Origin: Rheum nobile
Lineage: Eukaryota > Streptophyta > Magnoliopsida > Caryophyllales > Polygonaceae
Reading direction: 5' to 3'
DNA: 64,000 bases
NCBI GenBank assembly: GCA_027886185.1
Contig: WOAB01000501.1
Coordinates: 1,054,001-1,118,000 of the forward strand
Of this stretch, positions 31,311-41,638 are shown one piece after another. Each line of letters starts with the position of its first letter. The first letter of the stretch is position 1. A program made the position numbers and the translations under genes. The notes beneath the pieces are model-generated. The model searched no databases. It saw nothing but the letters and a program-made list of their open reading frames with translations, and was not told the DNA's origin.

Positions 31311-32020
31311 AGTAAGGCACTAACATTCTTTCACTTGTCATGTGCTATTCGATGTTACAAACTCAATTCTATTTCATAAACCTGAGCACTCACATCTAGT
31401 AAGGACATTTTTCTTGCAAACCTAAGTACAGGATGACATCAACATACACGCTGGATCCAGTCACAAACAAAAAGCGCTTACACTACATTTACACGATCGA
31501 TCGGAACACGGAGAGATGAATACCAAAGGCACATCGGCACACCGCATGCCTTATACAATACATAAGGTCAAAACACTTTATTACATCTACGCAATAAAGA
31601 CATATTGCTTTCCTCATCGGCATAACACTAAGTCATGACTAAACATAAACATATACATTTGCAGGCCTCCTTCTTTACACAATGCGGCAAGCCCTACTCG
31701 ACGGAGCACACGGGAAAACCCGACACACAAATCAAAGGCGTCAACGACTATCTTCTCTAGAAGAATCCGACAAAACACACAAACACGAAACAAGTTCGAC
31801 CCTTTGTAAAATAGATTATGTCAATAAAAGTCTAACCTTTTTTACATCCATGCGACCTGCGATGGTGGACGGGTCGCCAGAACATATTGTATGCCTACAC
31901 ACACGTAGGACTTCAATTATCCACAAACACATTCTGCGACCCGCGATGGTGGACGGGTCGCCAAACTAGAAAACATTCTACCCACGCGCAGGTGGGATCA
32001 CAAGTCATTTACGAAAAAAG
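31311..32020. other. E spacer between integrase and antisense gene, with two GC hairpins
   Basis: Non-coding. Contains a repeated 27-bp phrase GCGACCYGCGATGGTGGACG-GGTCGCC at 31852-31878 and 31936-31962. Each can fold with arms GCGACCCG/CGGGTCGC; the first copy has one mismatch. They would lie in the 3' untranslated part of the antisense transcript as well as in the genomic RNA. Confidence 0.75.
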
Positions 32021-33920
32021 TCAAGAGTCAGGGGTCGCAGCGTTACCTTCAGCAGGGGTCGGGTCGGAGGAAGGCTGGGGCTCGATCGGCACGGTGTCGC
32101 CAGAATGGACTTTGTCTTCACCGGCACTTTCGTCTAGAGATTCTTCTCCGATGCCAGCCAATTGGAACAACTCTGAACCAGGATTCCCCTTCGAAAATAG
32201 GGTATCCATGGTCTCCCTCTCCGCCTTCAAATCCCAGGTCTCCTGCTTGCCCTCTTCAAACTCCTCGATCATCTTGACACGCGACTTCAATGCGTAAAAA
32301 GCGCCTATGTCGCCTGCGACCCGACCAACCTCGATCCTAGCCTGCTTCACCTTCTCTTCAACACTTGCTTGGCTGTCGCTGAGCTCCCTCCGACAAACAT
32401 CTAAGTCATCTTGGCAACTCTTCAGCTCCCTAGTGATACGGCGTTCAGCATCCCTAAAGCGGCTCTCGGCTCCTTCCACCTTGGTCTTCAAAGATGCCAA
32501 GTCGGACTCTGACCTAGGAGCCCTATCCTCGGCCTTAGCGACAATCTCTTTGACTCTAGAATATGCGCCCAAGAGAAACTGAAAAGTTTGGAAAAATAAA
32601 GACAAGATCGAAACAAAAAAAAACAACCAGATTATGAGGAAGAAAACATATAAACTTGAGATCCGAGAAGACGATTTACCATCCACGCAGAGCACCCCAC
32701 TTCGCCAATACAATCCAAGGGAGATACGCCATCGACTTCAGACTTCAGAGTCGGGTCCTGAGCATGAAAAAGATCGGCGATCGATCGACCGACCGAGTCG
32801 ATCTTCTCGACTCCACGAGCGACCGTTGCCTTCTTCTTTGAAGTATCCACAACCTTCACATCACCAGAAGAAACACCTGCCTTCCTTTTCGAGCCAACTT
32901 TGGCTGGAAGCGATGACTCCGCCGACGTCGATTTACTCGACGAGGCCCTGGCCGCTGCCAGCCTTTGCTCTATCAGACCTTTCCTGAACACTCCCTTCAA
33001 ACGGGCACTTGACCGAACAACTGGGGACGCTGATACGACAGACAAAATGTAAGACACAAGCACACGATGAAAACAATACATGAGTCGAATCAAAACTTAC
33101 ACTTGAACCGAGATGACGAAACAGTCGACATAACGTCCTGAGTAGTGGGGGAGACCGACAACAGGTTGACGTTTATGAATTTCCACTCCGATGCGGGGAT
33201 GCTGAGGATAATTTTTGACAGACCTTATGACTGAGCGTCCACTTCCAACTCTTCAGCTTCAGGGACTACAAAAAAGAAGAGTTAAGCAAAGGGTTAAAAC
33301 ACATAAAAATGGGCAAAGAGAAGTCGAATACGTACTCTCAACTCGCCACTCCGACAACAGAAATGAATAGTCACCCCCTTCTCCAGAGACGAACGCTCGA
33401 CGAAGAAGAACTTCGACCCCTATCCACGGTCGTTTACATCTAGGTTAAACACCAAGGGCTTTCGACCCGGACGGATACGCAACTAGACACGAGAAGAACT
33501 CTTTGACCCCAAAGAGTAATTGTACCACAGGGCGTCGAAGTTAAAACCGGCCCCAGACTGAAGATTCAACATATCTAAAACCCTAAGGATCCGCCACGTC
33601 TGCAGCATGACCTGACACGCACAAGCACCAAAGTTGCTAAAAAAATCCCTAACAAGAAAGGAAAACAGAAATGTATGACCTATCCGAAATGGGTAGGCAT
33701 AGAAACAAACCCATCCCTCATAGCGAGCATCGGCTCTCTCGTCCGGATGCGGCAACCTCGCGACCACCTCAGGAGGAAAGCCTCCAACTTGGAGGATCTT
33801 CTCCAACTCCGCCTCTGTCAGCTTCCCCGTCAGAGTGCCAGCCTCCTTCAAAAAGAACAGAGGGGCCTCATTCTTGCTCGAGTGAGTAGCCGACGACTCG
33901 GAAGACTCGCTGGAAACCAT
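32021..33920 (-). pseudogene. Antisense gene of E with three introns (gypsy-type 'Transposase_28'-like protein)
   Basis: Minus strand. Exon 1 (33920-33336) starts MVSSESSESSATHSSKNEAP and has GWVCFYAYPFRIGHTFLFSF and VMLQTWRILRVLDML, resembling from memory the plant 'putative gypsy type transposon' domain (Pfam Transposase_28). Likely introns, all GT...AG: 33335-33266 (70 nt), 33100-33030 (71 nt) and 32679-32579 (101 nt). Exon 3 (33029-32680) is Lys/Ser-rich with KRKAGVSSGDVKVVDTSKKK. Exon 4 (32578-32021) is a coiled coil (AESRFRDAERRITRELKSCQ) with an acidic tail ending at a stop. Removing introns 2 and 3 keeps the frame exactly; exon 1 needs a frame change, and exons 1 and 2 contain stops. 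Function is unknown. Confidence 0.72.
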
Positions 33921-34193
33921 TTTCAGAACAGAAAGAGGAGGAAATCAAAAAGCAATTTTTTGAGAAACCTAAAGAAGCCTACCAGATCAAAGAGCAAGGA
34001 AAGAAGATGAAACCAAACCATCATAACTTAATTCGGATTTATGGAGGGAATCGGCAGGTCACAAAGACGTCCCATCGTGCAACGGGATTATCGCCACGTA
34101 GCCCTCGCCTGTCGCGCCCAGATCGGAGGGTGGAGATCGTGTGGAAGGAAAGTTGTTTGGACTCCATCTCACAGCTGCCTTGAGCCCAAAACA
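33921..34193. promoter_or_regulatory. Possible divergent control region of E antisense gene
   Basis: Between the antisense start and the 3' LTR. On the minus strand a TATA-like CCATAAATCC lies about 120 bases before the antisense ATG, followed by a T/C-rich leader. The polypurine tract of E should also lie here, next to 34194, but is not clear. Assignment is inference from spacing only. Confidence 0.3.
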
Positions 34194-35027
34194 ACTTGGG
34201 GCTCAACATACTCTAAAGGGATCGGTGCAAGCAAATTGGGCCAAGATCCAAGCGGAGTCGAAGGCCAGAAGAGACTAGAAGGAAGTGTCGGACACTCCTC
34301 AGACGCGTGGGATTCGACCAGCTCCGAAGATTTCGCCCAGGGCATTAATTGCCTGATCAGCGACAAACGGTAACAAAATTAAACACAAAGATTACGATGA
34401 CATTCAAGAGGGATCCTGGAGATCACGCATGGAATGAATGGAGGAGATCACGCATGGAATGAATGGAGGACACTCCTCAGACGCGTGGGATCCGACCAGC
34501 TCCGAAGATTTCGCCCAGGGCATTAATTGCCTGATCAACGGCAAACGGTAACAAAATTAAACACAAAGATTACGATAACATTCAAAAGGGATCCCGGAGA
34601 TCACGCATGGAATGAATGGAGGATATTACGAAGATAAGTAACAGACGAAAGAGGAAGATACCATAAATAGATCACGAAGAAACGATCGACACACAACACG
34701 TCTACAAGCAGTATTCACTCACTTAGCTCTGAAAAAAGCTTACTAGCATATCCGCTCTCACTCAAGCCCCCTGGGATACTACCCGATCATAACCGGTCGA
34801 ATCATCGAAACCGCCTGTCGAACATGACTTGATCCCTTACTCTTCAAGGACAAGTTCTACATCGATTTGATTCTATCATCAATTGATCAATATACCATAT
34901 TACTATTTTGCATCTATTCTTTACGTGGTTGATTGTCTATTTGGTTTGGATTTGTTTTGTATTATCCGATCGACTCGTTACCCTGTCTAAGGCGATTTAG
35001 GTCGACTGATCTTTTCACCCCAAAACA
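34194..35027 (+). repeat. 3' LTR of E (834 bp) with a 178-bp tandem duplication
   Basis: Matches 24999-25653 but is 179 bp longer. Bases 34291-34468 are repeated at 34469-34625, and the junction has an extra 24-25-bp direct repeat (GATCACGCATGGAATGAATG, twice). The first bases are mutated (TTGGGGCTCAAC for TGTTGGGCCCAAC). It ends CACCCCAAAACA followed by the TATAC duplication. Confidence 0.9.
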
Positions 35028-35189
35028 TATACCATTAAATAAAGTTGAAAAAGAAGACTGAAGTTGAAAGTATAATTCATAAAAAAAGAGAGGGAAAGCC
35101 ACGTGTATATGTATAAAATAAGTAGGAAATCTTACAAAGACAAGTGTAGTACATAGGCTCTTTTTTTATGAGGAAAGAATTAGGCTAGC

Positions 35190-35540
35190 TTAACGACGAC
35201 GCATAGGCCTGCCTAGAGCATCTTATCGGATGAGAACACAAAGTTCTAAATCAAGAGAAATGTCAGTCACATGAGGTGAAAAGTTGAGTTTAGCAATTCT
35301 ATCAACAGAACGATTCACCTCCCGAAAAATGTGCCTGATATGGACTTCTTGGAAGGAATGGAGGTCGAACAGAATGTCGGCAACGACCATTTCGATTTCC
35401 TAAGGACAAGCCCAAATGCCTTTAATAGAGTTAATAAGGCAAAGGTTGTCACCTTTAATTTCAAGTCTATGGGTTTGAAGCTGTTTAGCTATCTTGATAC
35501 TTTGTCTTAGAGCTATTGCTTCAACCATTAAAGTAGTGTT
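35190..35540 (-). pseudogene. LINE-type RNase H-like fragment
   Basis: The minus strand reads VEAIALRQSIKIAKQLQTHR, LEIKGDNLCLINSIKGIWAC, EMVVADILFDLHSFQEVHIR and HIFREVNRSVDRIAKLNFSP with one internal stop. This is the RVT_3-type RNase H domain at the C-terminus of plant L1 elements and many derived genes. The upstream part is cut by the LTR of F at 35546. It is unrelated in position to the LINE at 55022-61608. Confidence 0.8.
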
Positions 35541-35545
35541 GAAAC

Positions 35546-36383
35546 TATTGGGCCTCGATTTTTCGGCCCATTAGATCGTCCCAATAGCTTGAACCAAAGC
35601 TACCTTCTAGAAGGTCCGGTCCGTTCAGTCTCCAGAAATCTCGGGACGATACCCTTGGGACAACACTCGAAGAGGCAACCGTCGGTTCAAGAGGCAACGT
35701 CTGACAAAAACGTCATTGATTGCATATCATTCGATTTTTCGGCCCATTAGATCGGCCTAATGGCCTGAACCAAAGCTACCTTCTGACGAGGTCCGGTCCA
35801 TTTAGCCTCCAGAAATCCTAGTCCAGTCAGAAACAACCTCATGAGATCTCGGTCTAGTCGGTATACGGGAAGCGACGTCCGCTGATTTCGGTCTCAACCG
35901 ATATGAGGAGTTATTGAGCAAAGATCTCAGCCACAAAGAGAATCGTGGAGCATTAAACCAATGGAGGAAATCAAGGGAGCATTAACTCCCTAGAGAAAAT
36001 CAAGGACACGATCAGATCTTCCAACGACCATTTCTTACCAAGATCTTAGCATTAAATTCATTATTATAAATACATCCCCAATAAGCACATTGTAGGGGAT
36101 CTCTCATGACTCCATTTTACTGATATTCAGAGCTCTCATTGTAATTCGAAGCACGATCTTTCTAAGCAAGGCAAAGTCCGATTGTTCTGAGCATCCATTC
36201 GATATTAGTCATTCGACTCATTCTCATTCGACCCACTGCAATCCTTTGTAACTAAGCTTTATTATTGCTATTTCGTCTCATCATTTTTTATTTACTATTT
36301 TGCTTGAAGTTATAATTTGATTCGTTCGACTAATAGCACCACATCGAAGGCAATTTAGGTTTGATATCTTTTTGCCCAAAACA
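35546..36383 (+). repeat. LTR of F (838 bp) with a 177-bp duplication at its start
   Basis: CGATTTTTCGGCCCATTAGA occurs at 35555 and again at 35732, and about 95 bases after each are alike (GAACCAAAGCTACCTTCT, TCCAGAAATC). The LTR family is that of D, but D has a single copy of this block. Confidence 0.85.
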
Positions 36384-36450
36384 ATTTGGCGCCCATCGTG
36401 GGGCCGTTAGCCGATTCGCATTCAGAAACTTCATCAAAAATCATCCAAAG

Positions 36451-36811
36451 ATGGTGAACGACGTTCCTCCCAACACCATTGGAGAAAGGCCGACCTTGGG
36501 AGCAACCGCTAACGATGCCGTCGTCAGTACAGTGGAGGTTTCTACTCAAGAGCAGATCCGTCAAATGGCGCAAACCCTATCGTCCCTCCAGGAAGAGTTA
36601 GCCGACCAGCGTCGGACTAACGAGTCAATCCGTGATACTTCCGTTACTGCAATTAATCGTTTGACTAATGAAAATGAACTTCTCAAAGCACAGGTCCAAT
36701 CCGCCGCATCCGCACCGGCTGGAAGCAGGCGACCAATCGACCTCGAAGGGATTCGAACTCGATTGGACATGGAGGATGTAGTCGTAACACCAGCAAACGA
36801 GCGAAACCAAA
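36451..36811 (+). pseudogene. gag: F gag N-terminal coiled coil
   Basis: MVNDVPPNTIGERPTLGATA, then QIRQMAQTLSSLQEELADQR and VTAINRLTNENELLKAQVQS, a coiled coil matching the gag N-termini of D and E, then GSRRPIDLEGIRTRLDMED. The frame is open to the junction with Copia H. Residues after ANERNQ belong to H in another context. Confidence 0.85.
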
Positions 36812-36910
36812 TCCATGCAGAAGAAAGCCCTCTTTGCTACCTTTGGAGACGACTCAGAAGACTCTGAAGGGGAACTGGATACAAATGGAACTTCTGGAGG
36901 AAGATGCTTG
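36812..36910 (+). pseudogene. gag: Copia H gag, fragment before the G insertion
   Basis: Reads MQKKALFATFGDDSEDSEGE, then LDTNGTSGGRCL up to GCTTG (36906-36910). It continues after G at 46185 as MAKEDSTESDDSDISSSD. This is the acidic linker in SIRE-type gag between the capsid and the coiled-coil part. Confidence 0.85.
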
Positions 36911-39309
36911 TGTGATACCCCGTATTTTTTGTAAGGTTATTCTGGGAATTATGGAATTTTCCCGAGTACCCATTGTGTACGTCGGATTTAATTCAGGTAG
37001 CTTGAGACATTCTGTAATGTGCTCTGTATCTGTAAGATTTTTCCCAGTGAAATAATATACAGACATCATGCCTTGGAGTTTAATTGTCGTTCGCGTACGA
37101 TAATTTTTATCCCGGTTTAACGTCAGGTTCGTTCAAAGCTGAATGAGCGGGAAAAAGGAGAAACGGCGACCGCCGTTCAGAAACGGCGACCGCCGTGGTT
37201 GGGCCCGAGAATTCAGCATGTCAGCTTCTAGCTGGCCGCGACAGGCCTAGCGACGGCGACTGCCGCATTTACGTCCACCGCCGCGTGCCCGCCGCAGGCA
37301 AAATCACGGCGACCGCCGTGATTGTCCAGTGGGCTTTGCCCGTCGGTCGCCGGCGTCGTTCGAGGCGCGCCGTTGCGTCGTTTGCTGCGTCTTAGGGTTT
37401 GCTGGGTACTCCTTGGGGTTTGCCTATATATAGAGGAGCTTGGGCATGGGTTTTGGGTCATCTACAACCCCAAATCGCTGCCAAAATTCTCCCTCAAAGT
37501 GAGTTGAGTTTCGTCGGTTTTCTTGTGCTCGCCGGAGGTATTGTGGTGTGCTTCCAGAGTGCCTTTGTGAAGCTTTTGGTTAGCCTTGGAGGTTAGAAGC
37601 CAAAGCAAGTCGAGGGAGGCCGAACCACTCGTGTTGGGGTGAGATTTCTCTCGTTTCAGTCGGTCGTGTTCTTCACGGCGACCGCCGCCAAGAACGGCGA
37701 CCGCCGCCAGAGCCCAGAACGCCTTCGTGGCTTTGGCTTGGTTGGTTGTCGTCGTGGCATCTTTCCTTTCGTGTTCTTTTACCGTGTTTAGATTCATACT
37801 GTTTATGTCGGATCTAACTTAGGGTTCCTTTTATGGGTCGACTCGAAGGTTGTTGTGCTGTCGAAACTATACCGTATCGAGCCCGGAATCCAGTTGACGT
37901 CGTTAGACTATTCTGCGGATTAAGGCAAGTGGCGGTTCGCTCTTGCTCATTCGTTCCATATTTACATTAATTATCAGTAGTTTATCTGAGTAATTAATTT
38001 GGAATGAATATTCTGTTTGTCTGGAAACGGTTTTGTTAAACTGTTTTGAAAATCATATAATAGGTTGTATATCTGTTAGAACAAAGCTATTATCTGTGAT
38101 CGCCTTTCGGGCCTTTATGTGGATTTATCCAGTAACCGTTGTTGTGCTGTACTGTTTAGTTAGCACTAGTGGCTAGGAACGCTATGTACCTTGAGGGGGT
38201 TTAGCTGTTTCTTTATAACTGGTACTTGGTGGTTCGTCCCCAATACTTTCTCTTTGGTCATGACCATACCCTTTCACAGGGTAGGCGCACTTCGCTAGTG
38301 CCAAATCTTGCAGGGTTCATCCCTTCTATAACTCTTGTGAGGAGATCTGATATCTCTTGTGAGGAGATCCGATATCTCTTGTGTGGAGATGTAAAAGCTT
38401 ATAACGTAATGCTCGTTTTGGAATTTAATAAGATAAGTGCTCGAGTGCACATGATTAATATACCTTGGGCGAGTAGTGCAGCTAAGTTTCAGTGCAGCTA
38501 GGAAAACTCGTCTTGACTTGAATGTAGTACGTTCTCTTTCCAATCTGGATTCGCTGTAGGCGATGAGGTTGGTCGTGAACCGAAGCATCTCAGTCAGTTT
38601 TAAATCATTGTTGAATGATTCTGTAATATTCCAGATTTGTCATTACTTCCTTAAAGACTCATTTCCGTTGGAGTCTTCTTTCGAGTCAATTTCTGTGAAG
38701 ATTCAGTCTTCCAGAATCTTCTCTTGTGCATACCTCTTGTTTATTCCAGTAGGAATATGATGGTTGACTACCGTTATCGGTTATTATTCGAGAAGCGATG
38801 AGTCTAACCTAATATGACTGCTTCGAACCAGTCTGCTTTGTACCCTTGCTAGTCTATTCGGTTAGACTAACCAACCAATGTTTTCTCTTGCATGGTTGGC
38901 TGGTGTCATCCGTTCGATTCGGCACATTAGATAGAGTGAAGATTTGAGGAGACTAGATTGACTATGAAGACGACGGTTGTTTTTGGATGTTTTAATAATT
39001 GCTATTAATCAGGTTGAGATCCTTGGGCAGGTGATCATCACGATCACAACCCCGTTTGTAAAATCTTTTATTTGTCTTCCACTGTACTTTGTTTGAACTC
39101 TGTGTTTGGCCTATTCGGGATTGGGTTGTAATCCCGTAACTCATGTTTCATTTGATTGATGTTTTGATTTGGATACTTTGATCATTATGTATCATTGTAT
39201 GCCTTAAATTGTATTTAATCCGGTAAAGCCTTGGGTGATCTCGGTAAGGAACACTGGGGTCACTGGCGGTAATACCTTTCCAAATGGGTTAAGATTTGGG
39301 GGTGTTACA
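36911..39309 (+). repeat. 5' LTR of G (2399 bp)
   Basis: Carries a TATA-like TATATATAG (37425-37433). GC hairpin units ACGGCGACCGCCGT lie at 37163, 37183, 37253 (degenerate), 37304 (extended to TCACGGCG/CGCCGTGA arms), 37675 and 37694: four before and two after the TATA box. Differs from the 3' LTR by scattered substitutions, an extra stretch of about 24 bp near 37266-37290 and the absence of one hairpin unit. Confidence 0.92.
37163..37707. repeat. GC hairpin set in the 5' LTR of G (6 units)
   Basis: Units begin at 37163, 37183, 37253, 37304, 37675 and 37694. Each is an inverted repeat with 6-8-bp arms and an AC loop. Five contain the exact core GCGACCGC; the unit at 37253 has GCGACTGC. The surrounding LTR is otherwise of moderate GC content. 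Confidence 0.9.
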
Positions 39310-39313
39310 GTTG

Positions 39314-39326
39314 TGGTATCAGATCC
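39314..39326 (+). promoter_or_regulatory. Primer binding site of G (tRNA-iMet type)
   Basis: TGGTATCAGATCC, four bases after the LTR end; its first ten bases match the iMet site. Confidence 0.85.
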
Positions 39327-39489
39327 AAAGGTTTTAAAGCGGGTTTGGGATTTTATAAATCATTTATCCGTTTTTGAAAATGCTTTAAAAGGGCTCTAAT
39401 TTTTTTTTTAAAAGTGAAAAGAATTTCATTTTCAAAACACCGTTCATAGTCATGTCTTCTGTATAGTCTGATATAGTAAGCTTGCTTCT

Positions 39490-39639
39490 ATGTCTAGAAA
39501 GACTAATTCATTTCCCGTTGCCCCGTTAGATATGGGTGCATTCTGTTCTTTTCAGAGGAACCCGGGAGAAGCCGAGGTGGTTTCACCATCTCTAGTTAGG
39601 CTTGATTCCCAGTTCGCTCGTTGTGAGTTGAGGTTGTAG
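39490..39639 (+). CDS. Short upstream ORF in the G leader (49 aa)
   Basis: ATG at 39490, stop TAG at 39637-39639. It begins MSRKTNSFPVAPLDMGAF and ends VRLDSQFARCELRL, after which the frame would continue NLVTRFESINRNYQVD. This heptad-like text resembles gag N-terminal helices, so it may be a lost gag extension rather than a regulatory uORF. Not recognised otherwise. Confidence 0.3.
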   Translation: MSRKTNSFPVAPLDMGAFCSFQRNPGEAEVVSPSLVRLDSQFARCELRL

Positions 39640-39755
39640 AACCTGGTAACTCGGTTCGAGTCCATCAATAGAAATTACCAAGTTGATCTATTCTAAGTTG
39701 ATTTTATTACAATAATTATATCAAAATGATGCTAAAGTGATAAAATCCTTGGAAT

Positions 39756-41099
39756 TTGATTGGTAAACAGATGGTGAATACGAGGAACACTATCCGTACT
39801 GGTGCTGGGCCAAGCAATGACCCCAGACTAAATCCGAGGAATGTTACAGACCCATCAGAAGAGCGTGAGTCTGTCTTTCATAATAATCCTGGAGGCAACG
39901 ACCCAGCTAGGGACAACGCTCCAAGGATATTTGATAAAGCAGCTGTTGCAAAAATTCGGGGAATCGTCATGCAAGCGATTGCCGACGCGTTACGCCCGAA
40001 TGTGCATCAGGCACAAGGAGTGCCAGTATCTCGAGAAGTTCCGAGGTTTGAGGAACAAGAGAACCATGTGCTACAGGGAGGGGTGATCAGGAATAGAGGG
40101 GAGTATGGCCGAGCCCTGAAGGCTGTTAACTCCATGAGGCCTGACAGCTTCGATGGGAAAGGAGAGCCAGTCAAGGTGGCTCATTGGTTTTCCCACATGG
40201 AGCGGCTATTCCGCAATGTTGAGTGCACTGAAGCTGAGAAGGTGCATATAGCCTCTCTTCAGTTAAAGGAAGAAGCCAGCGAATGGTGGGAGAGTACCGG
40301 CTTAGCTGATAGCCCGGTATTGACCTGGTCTATGTTTAAGACCAAGATGACTGATCGTTTCTTCTCTCGTGCTATGAGGGAGGAGAAACACAAGGAGTTT
40401 CTGTATCCGCAAACGGATGGATTAAAGGTGACCGAGCTTGCGACCAAATTCAATCATCTAATGCAGTACGCTGGACCTGAGATATCCAGTGAAGCACAGA
40501 AGATCTGGTATTTCCACGAGTGGATGAGTCCAGACATCAAGCCGATGATGGTGCACCACACATGCTATACTCTGGAGCAGTATGTGGATACAGCCTACAA
40601 GCTAGAGGTGACTCTGGAGGAGTCGACCAAGAAGCGTAACAGCCAGAGGCAAGTGCAGTACCAGCCTCAGGCAAGTGGGTTCAAACGCCCCGCGCCACCA
40701 TCAGATTTTGCCAAATCTGGCCGAGCAAGAACGGATAAGACTCATGATGAGTCTACGCAACGTTCTGGCCAAGGCAATAATCCGATTCAGTGCTACAACT
40801 GCGGTACGCACGGACACAAGAGCAATGAATGTCTGAAGGACAAAAAGACATGCTTTGACTGCGGAAAGGAGGGTCATATGCAGGCGTTCTGTCAGCGGAG
40901 GAATGTGAAAGGAGCTGAGTCACGGCAAGGGTCTGTTAATCAGAACAACCGACCCAAGTTCAGTCCGGTGGAAGCTCCTAGCCCTTCAATGCAGACGACT
41001 GCGCAGAACAAAGGGAAAGCCCCGATGGCTTCAGGAAGTCAAGGTCAACGCCTATACGTGATGCGTGAGGCGGATGGACCCTATGCTCCTAATGCTTAG
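39756..41099 (+). CDS. gag: Gag polyprotein of G, fully open (447 aa)
   Basis: Open from 39756; the likely start is MVNTRNTIRTGAGPSNDP at 39771. The capsid core includes RPDSFDGKGEPVKVAHWFSH, ASLQLKEEASEWWESTGLAD, WSMFKTKMTDRFFSRAMREE and LATKFNHLMQYAGPEISSEA. Two zinc knuckles follow: CYNCGTHGHKSNEC and CFDCGKEGHMQAFC. The tail is Gln/Ser-rich. All expected gag parts are present with no stop, in contrast to the ruined pol behind it. It could still supply capsid if transcribed; expression is unknown. Confidence 0.9.
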   Translation: MIGKQMVNTRNTIRTGAGPSNDPRLNPRNVTDPSEERESVFHNNPGGNDPARDNAPRIFDKAAVAKIRGIVMQAIADALRPNVHQAQGVPVSREVPRFEEQENHVLQGGVIRNRGEYGRALKAVNSMRPDSFDGKGEPVKVAHWFSHMERLFRNVECTEAEKVHIASLQLKEEASEWWESTGLADSPVLTWSMFKTKMTDRFFSRAMREEKHKEFLYPQTDGLKVTELATKFNHLMQYAGPEISSEAQKIWYFHEWMSPDIKPMMVHHTCYTLEQYVDTAYKLEVTLEESTKKRNSQRQVQYQPQASGFKRPAPPSDFAKSGRARTDKTHDESTQRSGQGNNPIQCYNCGTHGHKSNECLKDKKTCFDCGKEGHMQAFCQRRNVKGAESRQGSVNQNNRPKFSPVEAPSPSMQTTAQNKGKAPMASGSQGQRLYVMREADGPYAPNA

Positions 41100-41638
41100 A
41101 GTACTTTGTATCTGCATTACACTTTTGTTAATGTGTTGTTGATGTGGGTGCTACCCAGACTTTCATTTTTGGATGGTTGTAAGTTAAGTGGTGTGTGCAA
41201 CGAGGTTGTGAACATTTTGTTGTAACTCTTCTTATATATGAACCTTTGGTTTATACCAAGTTATGTTTCGTTGCTTGTTGATGGGGTAAGGTCTCGTGTT
41301 CGAGACTCACCAACAACCTCTGAGGAGATGGCTGCCTATTAATTAGGTGGAGCTACCAAGGATGGGTTGAGATATATGGACAGCGGCTCATGGCAACAGA
41401 GGACGCTGGTAATGGCTGGGCCTGGACTCGGAGCCACTAGTGAGTCGTCTGTGAACCATGTAGTGGGCTGGTCCAAGATGGTGACCATTTAGTGGGAACC
41501 AATCGTCTGTCGGATTGTCGATTACCATTAAGGGTAAGAAATTCAAAGCGATTTGACCTAAATAACCATGGTCCTATACGATAATTATTCTCGGTATGGA
41601 TTGACGGAAGCGTCATAAGGCAGTGATCGACTTCAGTT
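41100..41638 (+). pseudogene. Protease remnant of G
   Basis: Only a short piece is legible: VVDVGATQTFIFGWL near 41140-41180, where chromovirus proteases have DSGATQTFIS. The catalytic triplet D-S-G thus reads D-V-G. Frames are broken on both sides and about 300 bases show no protein signal. Confidence 0.6.

Larger units (their letters stand above)
24999..35027 (+). mobile_element. Tat-type Ty3/gypsy element E, whole but decayed (10.0 kb)
   Basis: LTRs 24999-25653 and 34194-35027, perfect duplication TATAC (24994-24998, 35028-35032), primer site 25657-25674, then gag, protease, RT, RNase H, a second RNase H and integrase up to about 31310. A long 3' region holds an opposite-strand gene (33920-32021). 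A second, archaeal-like RNase H after the standard one and an antisense ORF before the 3' LTR are features of the Tat lineage (family knowledge). Several stops and frameshifts make it non-autonomous now. Confidence 0.92.
35546..36811 (+). mobile_element. Tat-type Gypsy element F, truncated after gag N-terminus
   Basis: LTR 35546-36383, primer site TGGCGCCCATCGTGGGGC (36387-36404), gag N-terminus from ATG 36451. At about 36811 the sequence switches in mid-gag to the gag of Copia H, with no LTR between them. The LTR start reads TATTGGGCC, with the canonical TG mutated. Confidence 0.85.

Noticed and set aside
24999..35027. Endogenous pararetrovirus or other integrated virus
   Set aside because: Domain order, two LTRs with a 5-bp duplication and integrase show LTR retrotransposons; no movement or coat protein signature was seen anywhere in the window.
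35190..35540. Functional host RNase H gene
   Set aside because: Internal stop, no upstream exons, and cut by an LTR; typical LINE C-terminal debris.
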